A DNA stretch of 42,429 bases from Ruminococcus sp. AF41-9. Its GTDB lineage: Bacteria; Bacillota; Clostridia; Lachnospirales; Lachnospiraceae. Where the stretch lies: assembly GCF_003477525.1 (NCBI RefSeq), contig NZ_QUDO01000032.1:1-42429 (forward strand), in the 5' to 3' direction. Made by a program: the position numbers and the translations under genes. The notes under the pieces were generated by a model that made no database searches, was not told the DNA's origin, and saw only the letters and a program-made list of their open reading frames with translations. Numbering within the stretch: position 1 is the first letter of the stretch; each line of letters begins with the position of its first letter. Of the stretch, positions 16,698 to 24,723 are shown in pieces.

Positions 16698-17255
16698 TTA
16701 TAATAATTTTCGTTTCAGCATATCCTCATTGGAAGCATATTTCAGTGCGGTTTCTTTCGTGATCTTTCGCTGTCTGTAGAGCTCAAAAAGACTTTGATCC
16801 ATAGAGCGCATATGCTCATGAGCAGAGGAGGCAATCACACCGTCGATCTGGTGGATTTTGTTGTCGCGGATCATATTCCGGATGGCGGGATTGAGGCGCA
16901 TGACCTCAAATACGGGGATAGTATGACCGTTTACGTCTGGGATCAGCTGCTGTGAAATTACAGCCTGCAGCACCATGGAAAGCTGAATGGAAATCTGTCG
17001 CTGCTGGGTAGGTTCGAATACATCCACAATACGGCTGATCGTGTTGGCTGCACCGGTGGTATGGAGACTGGAGAGCACAAGATGCCCGGTTTCAGCGGCT
17101 GTCATGGCTGTCTGGATGGTTTCATAATCGCGCATTTCACCGAGAAGGATCACGTCAGGACTCTGGCGGAGGGTGGCGCGCAGAGAAACCAGGTAACTTT
17201 CCGTATCTGTACAGATTTCTCGCTGGCTGACGATGCATTTGTCATGTCTGTGCAT
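16698..17255 (-). pseudogene. Twitching-motility ATPase PilT, C-terminal half only
   Basis: The 185-codon frame begins HRHDKCIVSQREI, which in intact PilT follows the 'EDPIEY' segment in the middle of the protein. It keeps the Walker B region DVILLGEMRDYETI and the His box HLVLSSLHTTGA, then the C-terminal helices including the variant of the AIRNMIR motif. The N-terminal domain, Walker A (GPTGSGKST) and Asp box are missing; an in-frame stop lies six codons before the first Met, after low-complexity CAGAAAAAG-type repeats. Full PilT has about 350 residues. No pilus genes are in the window. The product cannot be a working ATPase. Confidence 0.8.
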
Positions 17256-17294
17256 CTGTTGCTTTTTCTGTTATCTTTTCTGTTATTTGTCCTG

Positions 17295-17525
17295 CTATTT
17301 TTCTGTATTGCCTCCTGTGAAAACAGGTTGTCTGGTATCGGGAGTCCAGTCGGCGGTAGTGATGGTTTTCCACGTCAGGATTTCCGGCGAAAATTCTGTC
17401 AGGGATTCAGAATCAGGCCTGGAATCAGATTCAGAACCAGCTCTGGAATTGGATTTGGGATCGGACTCAGGAGTAATGGAAGAACCGGAGGCATTTATCC
17501 GCATATAATAAGTCTTATGTGACAC
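17295..17525 (-). other. Ser/Asp/Glu-rich open frame in the decayed island, doubtful gene
   Basis: A 76-codon minus-strand frame (MSHKTYYMRINASGSSITPE...) is rich in S, D, E and P because the DNA is an imperfect GA-rich repeat (17404-17472); two plus-strand frames over the same bases are also open. There is no good ribosome site. It is most likely low-complexity filler between two gene remnants. Confidence 0.25.
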
Positions 17526-17695
17526 AGAACAGCGCAGAATATTTTGCAGAATCTGTAAAAGAATTCACATTAAATCCGGTAGCATTAAAGAGTGCAAGAC
17601 CGAAGACTTATGAAGCAGTAAAGGAAGCTATGGATAAACTTACAGATGACAGAGTTGCCAAAGTAAAGAAAGTTTACAGTATGATCTGGAAATAA
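17501..17695 (+). pseudogene. C-terminal fragment of an anthrax-toxin-LF-like secreted peptidase domain
   Basis: Reading from 17501 to the stop at 17693-17695 gives AYNKSYVTQNSAEYFAESVK followed by EFTLNPVALKSARPKTYEAV. The pattern NSAEYFAE...NP..LK...PKTYE resembles the end of ATLF-like (M34-type) metallopeptidase domains found in secreted clostridial proteins, where the Glu after the HExxH helix lies in the E-(F/Y)-FAE segment. No HExxH or signal peptide remains upstream; a TAA lies in frame just before. It is a fragment left by deletion. Confidence 0.55.
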
Positions 17696-17756
17696 CAGAG
17701 ATAAAATACTTCGGTATTATATCATACACACTTATTTTTCAAAAGAAAACAGGAAT

Positions 17757-17784
17757 CCGGGAGCAGAAATGCTTCCGGTTTTTT
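17757..17784 (+). terminator. Terminator after the peptidase fragment
   Basis: CCGGGAGCA-GAAA-TGCTTCCGG followed by TTTTTTGTTTT. It outlived the loss of most of the gene it served. Confidence 0.8.
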
Positions 17785-17874
17785 GTTTTGACTGCTTTTT
17801 TCGTGAACAGTAATTTTTTGTTTTTCTTTTGCGATTTTATATCTTTTTATACCTGAAATGTCGGTGAAAATGAG

Positions 17875-17904
17875 TTGCAGGGAAAAAAAGAAAACAGCTA
17901 TAAT
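17875..17904 (+). promoter_or_regulatory. rho promoter
   Basis: TTGCAG (17875-17880), an 18-base spacer and a perfect TATAAT (17899-17904). It gives a leader of about 330 bases with a TGTCGG-TT-CCGACA hairpin near 18009-18022 and the tandem repeats at 18108. Many bacterial rho genes are self-limiting through their leaders, so this length may be meaningful. Confidence 0.65.
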
Positions 17905-18107
17905 ATAGAGGAAGGAGTGGTGGACAGAAAATAAAAAATGTGTTAGTATAAGCCTGTAGTAATTCTGTGAAACATTTTGTGGAATTGTTGTAATATCTGG
18001 CGTTCACCTGTCGGTTCCGACAGACTATCCCATTGGCAAAATAGAAAATAATTTATGAAAATATGTAAATTCTGAGAGTCAAACAGCAGAGACAGAAAAA
18101 AACAACA

Positions 18108-18169
18108 AAAGTAGAAGATAACAAAGATAGAAGATAACAAGGATAGAAAATAACAAAGACAGAAGGTAC
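18108..18169 (+). repeat. Four ~16-bp A-rich tandem repeats in the rho leader
   Basis: Units start at 18108, 18123, 18139 and 18155; the best copy is AAAGATAGAAGATAAC and others differ by one to four bases (15 or 16 bases long). They lie about 75 bases before the rho start. Confidence 0.75.
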
Positions 18170-18244
18170 AGTAAGATGCACAGAAACTGTGCAGTGACAA
18201 TATCGGAACCTGAATAAAAAGATAAAAGAGCAGAGGATTGTTTT

Positions 18245-19951
18245 ATGAGAGAAAAGTATGAATCATTATCACTGGCGACTTTAAAAGAACTGGCAAAAGC
18301 CAGAGGACTGAAGGGAATTTCTGTATTAAGAAAGCCGGAACTGATTGAAAGAATGCTCCAGGAAGATGAAAGGGAGAAAGCATCCGGCGAAAACAGAGAA
18401 GAACATACAGAAAAGGTTCAGGACAGAAAAACAGAGAAAATACAGGAGCGGCAGGAAGAAAGAGTATCTGAGAGACAGACGGAAAAAGCAGAAAAACCGC
18501 AGAGATCAGAAAGAAGCCAGGAAAGAACCGGCAATTATAATAACTACAGCAATAATAACAACTATAACAGCAGCAATAATAATTATAATAACAATAATAA
18601 TTACAGCAACAATAACTACAATAACAGTAGCAACAACAATAATAACAGCAGTAAAATGTACGAAAAGCCATATGAAAAATCATATGAAAAGTCATACGAA
18701 AAAACAGCAGAAAAATCATATGAAAAACCATACGAAAGAAATTATACAAGATCCTATGAAAAAACACAGGGAATGGTACAGCAGGGAAGTGAATCCCATG
18801 CTCCGGCGGAGACTGCGCAGTTAGACAGTGGTGAGAAGGCTGATGGTATCCTGGAAGTTCTGCCGGACGGATATGGTTTTATCCGCTGTGAGAACTATAT
18901 GCCGGGAGAGAACGATATCTATGTATCCCCGTCCCAGATCCGCAGATTCAATTTAAAGACCGGTGACATTATCAAGGGAAATATCCGTATCAAAACACAG
19001 GGAGAGAAGTTCAGCGCGCTCTTGTATGTGACTTCTATCAATGGTTTCCATCCGAGCGAAGGACAGAGACGTTATAATTTCGAAGACATGACTCCGATTT
19101 TCCCGAATGAACGTCTGGTGATGGAACGACCGGGCGGAACAGTGGCGATGAGAATCGTGGACCTGATCAGCCCGATCGGTAAGGGACAGCGAGGAATGAT
19201 CGTGTCTCCGCCGAAAGCAGGTAAGACCACACTTCTGAAAGATGTGGCGAAATCCATTCTTCGAAACAATCCGGATATGCATCTGATCATTCTGCTGATC
19301 GATGAACGTCCGGAGGAAGTTACAGATATCAAAGAAGCAATCAGGGGAGACAATGTGGAGGTTATCTATTCTACCTTTGATGAGCTTCCGGAGCATCATA
19401 AGAGAGTATCCGAGATGGTTGTGGAACGTGCGCGCCGACTGGTAGAGCATAAAAAAGATGTTACGATCCTTCTGGATTCTATTACCAGACTGGCAAGAGC
19501 CTATAACCTGATCATTCCGCCAAGTGGAAGAACTCTTTCCGGTGGTCTTGACCCGGCTGCTCTTCATATGCCGAAGAGATTTTTCGGTGCAGCCAGAAAC
19601 ATGCGCGAAGGTGGAAGCCTTACGATCCTTGCGACTGCCCTTGTGGATACCGGAAGCAAGATGGACGATGTTATTTACGAAGAATTTAAGGGAACCGGAA
19701 ACATGGAACTTGTCCTTGACCGGAAACTTCAGGAAAAACGTGTATTCCCGGCAATTGATATCCAGAAATCCGGAACAAGAAGAGAGGATCTGCTTCTGAG
19801 TGCAGAGGAGCAGGAAGCGGTTTACAATATGCGAAAAGCACTCAACGGACTGAAATCTGAAGATGCAGTAGAACAAATCCTGAATATGTTTGCCCGCACC
19901 AGAAACAATGCAGAGTTTGTCCAGATGGCAAAGAAGCAGAAATTTATCTGA
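18245..19951 (+). CDS. rho: Transcription termination factor Rho with Asn-rich insert
   Basis: The 568-residue protein is about 150 residues longer than E. coli Rho (419). Domains: SAP-like Rho_N at 1-40 ([17 protein letters not shown]); charged E/K/R/Q linker 41-95; Asn/Tyr/Ser-only tract about 97-136 (YNN, SNNNN, NNNY); seven-fold YEK-x repeat about 138-172; cold-shock RNA-binding domain with DGYGFIR at about 207; then the hexameric RecA-type ATPase with Walker [11 protein letters not shown] near 321, Walker [16 protein letters not shown] and the secondary RNA-binding Q-loop region KGQRGMIV. The core looks intact, so helicase/termination activity is expected. Asn-rich inserts in Rho of other Clostridia form prion-like assemblies. 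It heads the conserved rho-rpmE-prmC-prfA block. Confidence 0.96.
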   Translation: MREKYESLSLATLKELAKARGLKGISVLRKPELIERMLQEDEREKASGENREEHTEKVQDRKTEKIQERQEERVSERQTEKAEKPQRSERSQERTGNYNNYSNNNNYNSSNNNYNNNNNYSNNNYNNSSNNNNNSSKMYEKPYEKSYEKSYEKTAEKSYEKPYERNYTRSYEKTQGMVQQGSESHAPAETAQLDSGEKADGILEVLPDGYGFIRCENYMPGENDIYVSPSQIRRFNLKTGDIIKGNIRIKTQGEKFSALLYVTSINGFHPSEGQRRYNFEDMTPIFPNERLVMERPGGTVAMRIVDLISPIGKGQRGMIVSPPKAGKTTLLKDVAKSILRNNPDMHLIILLIDERPEEVTDIKEAIRGDNVEVIYSTFDELPEHHKRVSEMVVERARRLVEHKKDVTILLDSITRLARAYNLIIPPSGRTLSGGLDPAALHMPKRFFGAARNMREGGSLTILATALVDTGSKMDDVIYEEFKGTGNMELVLDRKLQEKRVFPAIDIQKSGTRREDLLLSAEEQEAVYNMRKALNGLKSEDAVEQILNMFARTRNNAEFVQMAKKQKFI

Positions 19952-20041
19952 TCTTTTGCAGAACAGGAAACAGGAAATATTACCTTCAGGGGTTAACCGG
20001 ACTGAAAAATAAAGAAAAACAGAAATAAATTTTAAAATATC

Positions 20042-20070
20042 TTGCATTCTACGGTACATTATGTTATACT
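20042..20070 (+). promoter_or_regulatory. rpmE promoter
   Basis: TTGCAT (20042-20047), 17 bases, TATACT (20065-20070) with TGT extension upstream. It lies about 75 bases before the rpmE start. Confidence 0.7.
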
Positions 20071-20145
20071 CATAAAGCTGTTTAATAGTAAATTCGTCAA
20101 ATGAATACGAATAGAAAATAGAATCTTTACAGAGAGGTGAAAATC

Positions 20146-20349
20146 ATGAGAGAAGGAATCCATCCTAATTATTATCAGGCAACTGTAACCTGCAACTGTG
20201 GAAACACATTCGTAACAGGATCTACAAAACAGGACATCCACGTAGAAATCTGCTCTAAATGTCATCCATTCTATACAGGTCAGCAGAAGGCAGCTCAGGC
20301 TCGTGGACGTATCGATAAGTTCAACAAGAAATACGGCCTGAACAAATAA
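20146..20349 (+). CDS. rpmE: Ribosomal protein bL31 (zinc-binding form)
   Basis: The 67-residue protein ([20 protein letters not shown]) is a standard bL31 of the large ribosomal subunit. The paired cysteines C16, C18, C37 and C40 (CNC and CSKC) show the zinc-containing C+ type. ATG 20146 was chosen over an in-frame GTG at 20137 because AGAGAGGTGA forms the ribosome site and the family begins with M-R/K-x-x-I-H-P. It has its own promoter after rho and a terminator behind it. Confidence 0.95.
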   Translation: MREGIHPNYYQATVTCNCGNTFVTGSTKQDIHVEICSKCHPFYTGQQKAAQARGRIDKFNKKYGLNK

Positions 20350-20368
20350 TCAGAATATAGTATGAATT

Positions 20369-20407
20369 GAGAAGGTTGAGGTTGGGAAATCTCAGCCTTT
20401 CTTGTTT
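20369..20407 (+). terminator. Terminator after rpmE
   Basis: AAGGTTGAG (20372-20380) pairs with CTCAGCCTT (20391-20399), then TCTTGTTTCTT. One G-U pair; the T-run is interrupted, so some readthrough into the next gene is likely. Confidence 0.65.
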
Positions 20408-20408
20408 C

Positions 20409-20453
20409 TTAAACAAATCAGGCTGCGAAGCAGATGCTTCTGTCTGCCTGACA
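20409..20453 (+). repeat. Dispersed repeat of the GCGAAGCGGAT family
   Basis: TTAAACAAATCAGGCTGCG, AAGCAGATGCTTCTGTCTGCCTGAC: same layout as 16553-16597 with compensating changes (GCAGA/TCTGC instead of GCGGA/TCCGC), which argues that the stem is maintained. Confidence 0.55.
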
Positions 20454-20485
20454 GTGAAAATAATTATTTTCTGCAGGAGAAAAGG

Positions 20486-21490
20486 ATGAAATCATCAAAT
20501 ATCGGTGGCCAGGCTGTAATGGAAGGCATTATGATGCGCCACAAGGATAAATATTCCATCGCTGTCCGCAGACCGGACAATGGGATTGAATTAAAAGTAG
20601 AAGATTACAAATGCACCTTTGGAAATGCAAAATTTCTGAGGTATCCGCTGATCCGCGGTGTGGTCAGTTTCGTGGATTCTCTGGTGGTCGGTACAAAGTG
20701 CCTGATGTATTCCGCAGAGATTGCGGGAGATGAGGAGGACGAGGAAGAAGCACAGAAGAGTGCGGCACTGTCTGAGGAAGAACGGGCAGCTAAGAAAGCG
20801 AAGGAAGATAAGCAGTTCAAATGGCTGTTATATGTGACGGTTGCGATCTCTATCATTGTATCGATTGCCGCATTTATGCTGCTGCCATATGCACTTGCCA
20901 GTCTTTGCCGGAAAGTAGGTGCTTCTGAATTTGTAGTCACAGTCGTAGAGGCGTTTGTGAAACTGGCATTATTTATGGGATATATGATTCTGATCTCCAG
21001 AATGAAGGACATTCAGAGGACTTTTATGTATCATGGCGCAGAGCATAAGTGTATCAACTGTGTGGAACACGGACTGCCTCTTACCGTAGAGAATGTACTG
21101 GCAAGCTCCAGACAGCATAAGCGCTGTGGAACCAGCTTCCTGTTTCTGGTTATGCTGGTCAGCATTTTCCTGCATTTTATTTTTGTATTAGTACCGTTTT
21201 ACTGGGTGAGACTGTTCGGAAGACTTCTTATGGTACCGGTGGTAGCAGGAATCTCTTTTGAGATCATTCAGTGGGCAGGAAGATCAGACAGTAAGATTGC
21301 TGATTTCTTCAGCAAACCAGGTCTGGCAATGCAGAAACTTACCACCAAGGAACCAACCGCAGATATGGCAGAAGTTGCGATCAAGGCAGTGGAAGCAGTC
21401 TTTGACTGGAGAGCATATCTGAAGGAAGAATTTGGTGTTGAAGTGGAACCGGCTGCCGCAGAAGACGAAGCATCCGGGGAACAAATGTGA
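20486..21490 (+). CDS. DUF1385 membrane protein (YqhQ-like)
   Basis: The 334-residue protein starts MKSSNIGGQAVMEGIMMRHK, the strictly conserved beginning of DUF1385/YqhQ proteins. Two pairs of hydrophobic helices (about 120-165 and 215-260) flank the conserved YHGAEHKCINCVEHG motif, whose His, Glu and Cys suggest a metal site. Function is unproven ('predicted metal-dependent enzyme'). ATG 20486 follows CAGGAGAAAAGG; the frame is open further upstream only through a dispersed repeat. It sits in the usual Firmicutes position between rpmE and prmC. Confidence 0.9.
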   Translation: MKSSNIGGQAVMEGIMMRHKDKYSIAVRRPDNGIELKVEDYKCTFGNAKFLRYPLIRGVVSFVDSLVVGTKCLMYSAEIAGDEEDEEEAQKSAALSEEERAAKKAKEDKQFKWLLYVTVAISIIVSIAAFMLLPYALASLCRKVGASEFVVTVVEAFVKLALFMGYMILISRMKDIQRTFMYHGAEHKCINCVEHGLPLTVENVLASSRQHKRCGTSFLFLVMLVSIFLHFIFVLVPFYWVRLFGRLLMVPVVAGISFEIIQWAGRSDSKIADFFSKPGLAMQKLTTKEPTADMAEVAIKAVEAVFDWRAYLKEEFGVEVEPAAAEDEASGEQM

Positions 21491-21510
21491 GAAAAGAAAG
21501 GGGTAACTCC

Positions 21511-22425
21511 ATGAACGGAGAAACTCTGACGGGGTTATTAAAAAAAGGACAGACGATTCTTGCGCAGGCAGGAATTAAGGAGGCCGGGCTGGATGCCTGG
21601 CTCCTTCTGGAATATACCACAGGAAAAAGCCGGGCGTATTATTTTGCACACGGAGAGGAAGGTGTCACAGACGAGACTGCTGAGTGTTATCTGCAACTGA
21701 TCAGCAGACGCGCGAAACACATTCCGCTGCAGCATCTGACGCATCAGGCTTTTTTTATGGGATATGAGTTTTATGTAGATGAGAATGTGCTGGTACCGAG
21801 ACAGGATACGGAAACACTGGTGGAAACTGCGCTGGAATGTATGAATACAATGACAGAAACAGGCAGAAAAAATCCGCATATTCTGGATATGTGTACAGGG
21901 TCAGGATGCATCCTGCTCAGTCTTCTGAAAGAAATTCCGGAGGCTGAGGGAAGAGGAGTCGATTTATCCGAAAAGGCACTGGAAGTTGCAGCACGAAATG
22001 CCCGGACACTGGAAGTTGCAGACAGGGCTGAGTTTGTAAAAAGTGATTTGTTTACAGAAGAAGATAAAAATAGTAATGGAAATCATGGCACTGCTTATGA
22101 TATGATTATTTCAAACCCGCCATATATTCCTACAGCCGAGATCGAAGATCTTATGGAAGAAGTAAGGTTTCACGATCCGCGTATGGCTCTGGATGGCATG
22201 GAAGATGGCCTGCATTTTTACAGGATCATCACAGAACAGGCAATGAATTATCTTGCTCCGGGCGGCTGGCTCTTATATGAGATCGGGTGCAGTCAGGGAG
22301 AAGAGGTGGCAGACCTTCTGCGAAAAGAAGGATATGAAGAGATTGAAATAAGAAAGGACCTTGGCGGGCTGGACCGTGTGGTTCTTGGACGAAAGAAAGG
22401 TTACGGTTCACTTTGTGAGCAGTAA
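21511..22425 (+). CDS. prmC: Peptide chain release factor N5-glutamine methyltransferase
   Basis: The 304-residue protein has an N-terminal helical domain that binds the release factor and a C-terminal class I SAM-dependent methyltransferase. [16 protein letters not shown] is the SAM loop and ISNPPYIPT the NPPY catalytic motif that holds the target glutamine. It methylates the GGQ glutamine of PrfA, encoded just downstream. ATG 21511 (site AAGAAAGGGG) is preferred over GTG 21487, which overlaps the stop of DUF1385. Its last codons and stop are formed by a GTTACTG-family palindrome (22399-22426). Confidence 0.95.
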   Translation: MNGETLTGLLKKGQTILAQAGIKEAGLDAWLLLEYTTGKSRAYYFAHGEEGVTDETAECYLQLISRRAKHIPLQHLTHQAFFMGYEFYVDENVLVPRQDTETLVETALECMNTMTETGRKNPHILDMCTGSGCILLSLLKEIPEAEGRGVDLSEKALEVAARNARTLEVADRAEFVKSDLFTEEDKNSNGNHGTAYDMIISNPPYIPTAEIEDLMEEVRFHDPRMALDGMEDGLHFYRIITEQAMNYLAPGGWLLYEIGCSQGEEVADLLRKEGYEEIEIRKDLGGLDRVVLGRKKGYGSLCEQ

Positions 22426-22426
22426 C
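22399..22426 (+). repeat. GTTACTG-family palindrome at the end of prmC
   Basis: GGTTACGGTTCACTTTGTGAGCAGTAAC in parts: GTTAC and GTAAC ends, inner TTCAC/GTGAG. It supplies the codons for the last residues (KGYGSLCEQ) and the TAA of prmC. Confidence 0.55.
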
Positions 22427-22450
22427 GAAAGAAATGACAGGAGGAAAAAC

Positions 22451-23527
22451 ATGTTTGACAAATTAGACGATCTGCTCATTCGTTTTGAGGAAGTGCTCAA
22501 TGAGCTGGGAGAGCCTGGAGTGACAGACAACCAGGAGCATTTTCAGAAGCTGATGAAGGAACAGAGCGATCTGCAGCCAATCGTAGATGCTTACCGCGAG
22601 TATAAGAAGAACAAAGAGACCATACAGGACAGTCTCGCCATGCTCGAGGAAGAAAAAGATGAAGAAATGAGAGAGATGCTCAAGGAAGAGTTATCGGATG
22701 CAAAGAAGAATGTAGAAGAACTGGAACACGAACTGAAGATTCTTCTTCTGCCGAAAGACCCGAATGATAACAAGAACGTTATCGTGGAGATCCGTGCAGG
22801 TGCAGGTGGAGACGAAGCAGCTCTTTTTGCGGCAGAGATTTACCGTATGTATGTGAAATATGCGGAATCACGCAGATGGAAAACAGAGATGATGAGTCTG
22901 AATGAGAACGGAATCGGCGGATTTAAGGAAGTTACCTTTATGATCACCGGTGCAGGTGCTTATTCCAGACTGAAATATGAGAGTGGCGTACACCGTGTAC
23001 AGCGAGTTCCGGAGACAGAATCCGGCGGACGTATCCATACTTCCACCTGTACCGTAGCCATTATGCCGGAAGCAGAGGAGATTGATTTCCATCTGGATAT
23101 GAATGACTGTAAATTCGATGTATTCCGTGCATCCGGTAATGGTGGACAGTGTGTCAATACCACAGACTCCGCAGTACGTCTGACCCATATTCCGACAGGA
23201 ATCGTGATTTCCTGTCAGGATGAGAAGTCACAGCTTAAGAACAAAGACAAAGCCCTGAAGGTTCTGCGTTCCCGTCTGTACGAGATGGAACTTGCGAAAC
23301 AGCATGACGCAGAGGCTGAAGCAAGAAGAAGCCAGATCGGAACCGGTGACCGTTCTGAGAAGATCAGAACTTATAACTTCCCGCAGGGACGTGTGACAGA
23401 TCACAGGATCAAGCTGACACTTCACAGACTGGAGAATATTTTAAATGGTGATCTGGATGAGATCATCGACAGTCTTATCGCAGCAGACCAGGCAGCGAAA
23501 CTGAGCAATTTACAGGATGAAGACTAA
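22451..23527 (+). CDS. prfA: Peptide chain release factor 1
   Basis: The 358-residue class I release factor recognises UAA and UAG. Visible features: N-terminal coiled-coil domain (1-100), [20 protein letters not shown] [32 protein letters not shown], and the peptidyl-hydrolysis loop [19 protein letters not shown] with the GGQ glutamine methylated by PrmC. ATG 22451 follows AGGAGGAAAAAC; the frame is open upstream inside prmC but with no start signal. It ends the rho-prfA block. Confidence 0.96.
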   Translation: MFDKLDDLLIRFEEVLNELGEPGVTDNQEHFQKLMKEQSDLQPIVDAYREYKKNKETIQDSLAMLEEEKDEEMREMLKEELSDAKKNVEELEHELKILLLPKDPNDNKNVIVEIRAGAGGDEAALFAAEIYRMYVKYAESRRWKTEMMSLNENGIGGFKEVTFMITGAGAYSRLKYESGVHRVQRVPETESGGRIHTSTCTVAIMPEAEEIDFHLDMNDCKFDVFRASGNGGQCVNTTDSAVRLTHIPTGIVISCQDEKSQLKNKDKALKVLRSRLYEMELAKQHDAEAEARRSQIGTGDRSEKIRTYNFPQGRVTDHRIKLTLHRLENILNGDLDEIIDSLIAADQAAKLSNLQDED

Positions 23528-23548
23528 AAGTCAGGCTGATCTGAGAGG

Positions 23549-23590
23549 GCAGTAACCAGTCTCTGACAGCAGAATTTACTGCTTTTGAGA
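23549..23590 (+). terminator. Hairpin after prfA
   Basis: GGCAGTAA (23548-23555) pairs with TTTACTGCT (23576-23584) around a long loop and is followed by TTTGAG. It is weak as a terminator and may be a degraded GTTACTG-family element. Confidence 0.4.
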
Positions 23591-23645
23591 AGAAAAGAAT
23601 CATTTTCTGATAAGGAAAATGATAAAAAAGGAAAACTGTTAAAAA

Positions 23646-23697
23646 ACTATTTAAAGAAGGAAAACTATTAAAGAAGGAAAACTATTAAAGAAGGAAA
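23646..23697 (+). repeat. Three 17-bp tandem repeats before the nucleotidyltransferase gene
   Basis: ACTATTAAAGAAGGAAA occurs exactly at 23664-23680 and 23681-23697 and with one extra T at 23646-23663; a decayed copy precedes. The array ends directly at the ACAGGAGGAG ribosome site. Confidence 0.9.
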
Positions 23698-23714
23698 ACA
23701 GGAGGAGAATATTT

Positions 23715-24629
23715 ATGCAGAAAACAGCACTTGTCATTATGGCAGCAGGAATCGGAAGCCGCTTTGGCAACGGGATCAAACAGCTTGCACCGGTAGGACC
23801 GGAAGGTGAGATCATCATGGATTATTCCATCCATGATGCACTGGAAGCAGGATTTAACAAAGTTGTATTTATTATCCGTAAAGATCTGGAGGAAGAATTC
23901 CGTAAAGTGATCGGAGAGCGCATTGAGAAGATCACAGAAGTAGAATACGCATTCCAGGAACTGGATGATCTTCCGGAAGGCTTTACCAGACCACAGAACC
24001 GTACCAAACCATGGGGAACCGGTCAGGCAGTGCTGGCAGCGAAAAAAGTTCTGGATGAGCCGTTCGTAGTCATCAATGCAGATGATTACTATGGAAAAGA
24101 AGCCTATGTGAAAGTGCATGACTATCTTGTTCAGGAACAGCCGGCAGATGGCAGGATCCATATCTGCATGGCAGGATTCAGACTTGGCAATACATTGAGC
24201 GACAATGGCAGTGTGACAAGAGGTATCTGCAATATTGAGAATGGACAGCTTACAGGTGTGACAGAGACACATGATATATTTAAAACCGGGACAGGCGCAG
24301 AGTCCAGAAGCGGGGAAGAACCAAAGGAACTCAATGTAAAAGATCTGGTATCCATGAATATGTGGGGACTGACTCCGGACTTTATGGAAACTCTTTACAA
24401 TGGATTTGTGGAATTTCTCGATGGACTGAAACCGGAAGAAATCAAAAAAGAATACCTTCTTCCGGAACTGGTCGATCAGCTGATCAAAACCGGACGTGCG
24501 CAGGTAGATGTTCTGGAGACAAAAGATACCTGGTTTGGTGTGACTTATCAGGAAGACAAAGAGACTGTTATGAAAGCATTCCAGGATCTTACAGATAAGG
24601 GTGTATATCCGAAGGGACTTTACAGATAA
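23715..24629 (+). CDS. Sugar-phosphate nucleotidyltransferase family protein
   Basis: The 304-residue protein has the NTP_transferase fold: MAAGIGSRFGNGIKQL is the nucleotide-binding signature (GxG-x-R and Lys), and VVINADDYYG contains the Asp of the metal site in the position of the usual NADD/GD motif. WFGVTYQEDKE near the C-terminus closes the core. The sugar and nucleotide are not identifiable; the family includes UDP- and GDP-sugar pyrophosphorylases. It precedes glmM, which suggests a role in making an activated amino sugar or cell-wall sugar. It starts behind AGGAGGAG, after tandem repeats. Confidence 0.85.
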   Translation: MQKTALVIMAAGIGSRFGNGIKQLAPVGPEGEIIMDYSIHDALEAGFNKVVFIIRKDLEEEFRKVIGERIEKITEVEYAFQELDDLPEGFTRPQNRTKPWGTGQAVLAAKKVLDEPFVVINADDYYGKEAYVKVHDYLVQEQPADGRIHICMAGFRLGNTLSDNGSVTRGICNIENGQLTGVTETHDIFKTGTGAESRSGEEPKELNVKDLVSMNMWGLTPDFMETLYNGFVEFLDGLKPEEIKKEYLLPELVDQLIKTGRAQVDVLETKDTWFGVTYQEDKETVMKAFQDLTDKGVYPKGLYR

Positions 24630-24723
24630 AAATTTCTTCAGATAACACAGATTTTGGGGACTGTGGACAAGGTGCAGCGAAAATAGTGACAATATTTCTT
24701 GTGACGAATAAAGGAGAGCTATT

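Noticed and set aside
17061..17522. Plus-strand frame of 153 codons across the PilT remnant
   Set aside because: Low-complexity and hydrophobic runs only; no start signal, antisense to recognisable PilT sequence.
18345..18824. Plus-strand frame overlapping the N-terminal part of rho in another phase
   Set aside because: Composed of K/R/T/I runs that only reflect the AAC/AAT and GAA repeats of the rho insert.
18953..20059. 368-codon frame antisense to rho
   Set aside because: Shadow of the strongly conserved rho ATPase core; no start signal.
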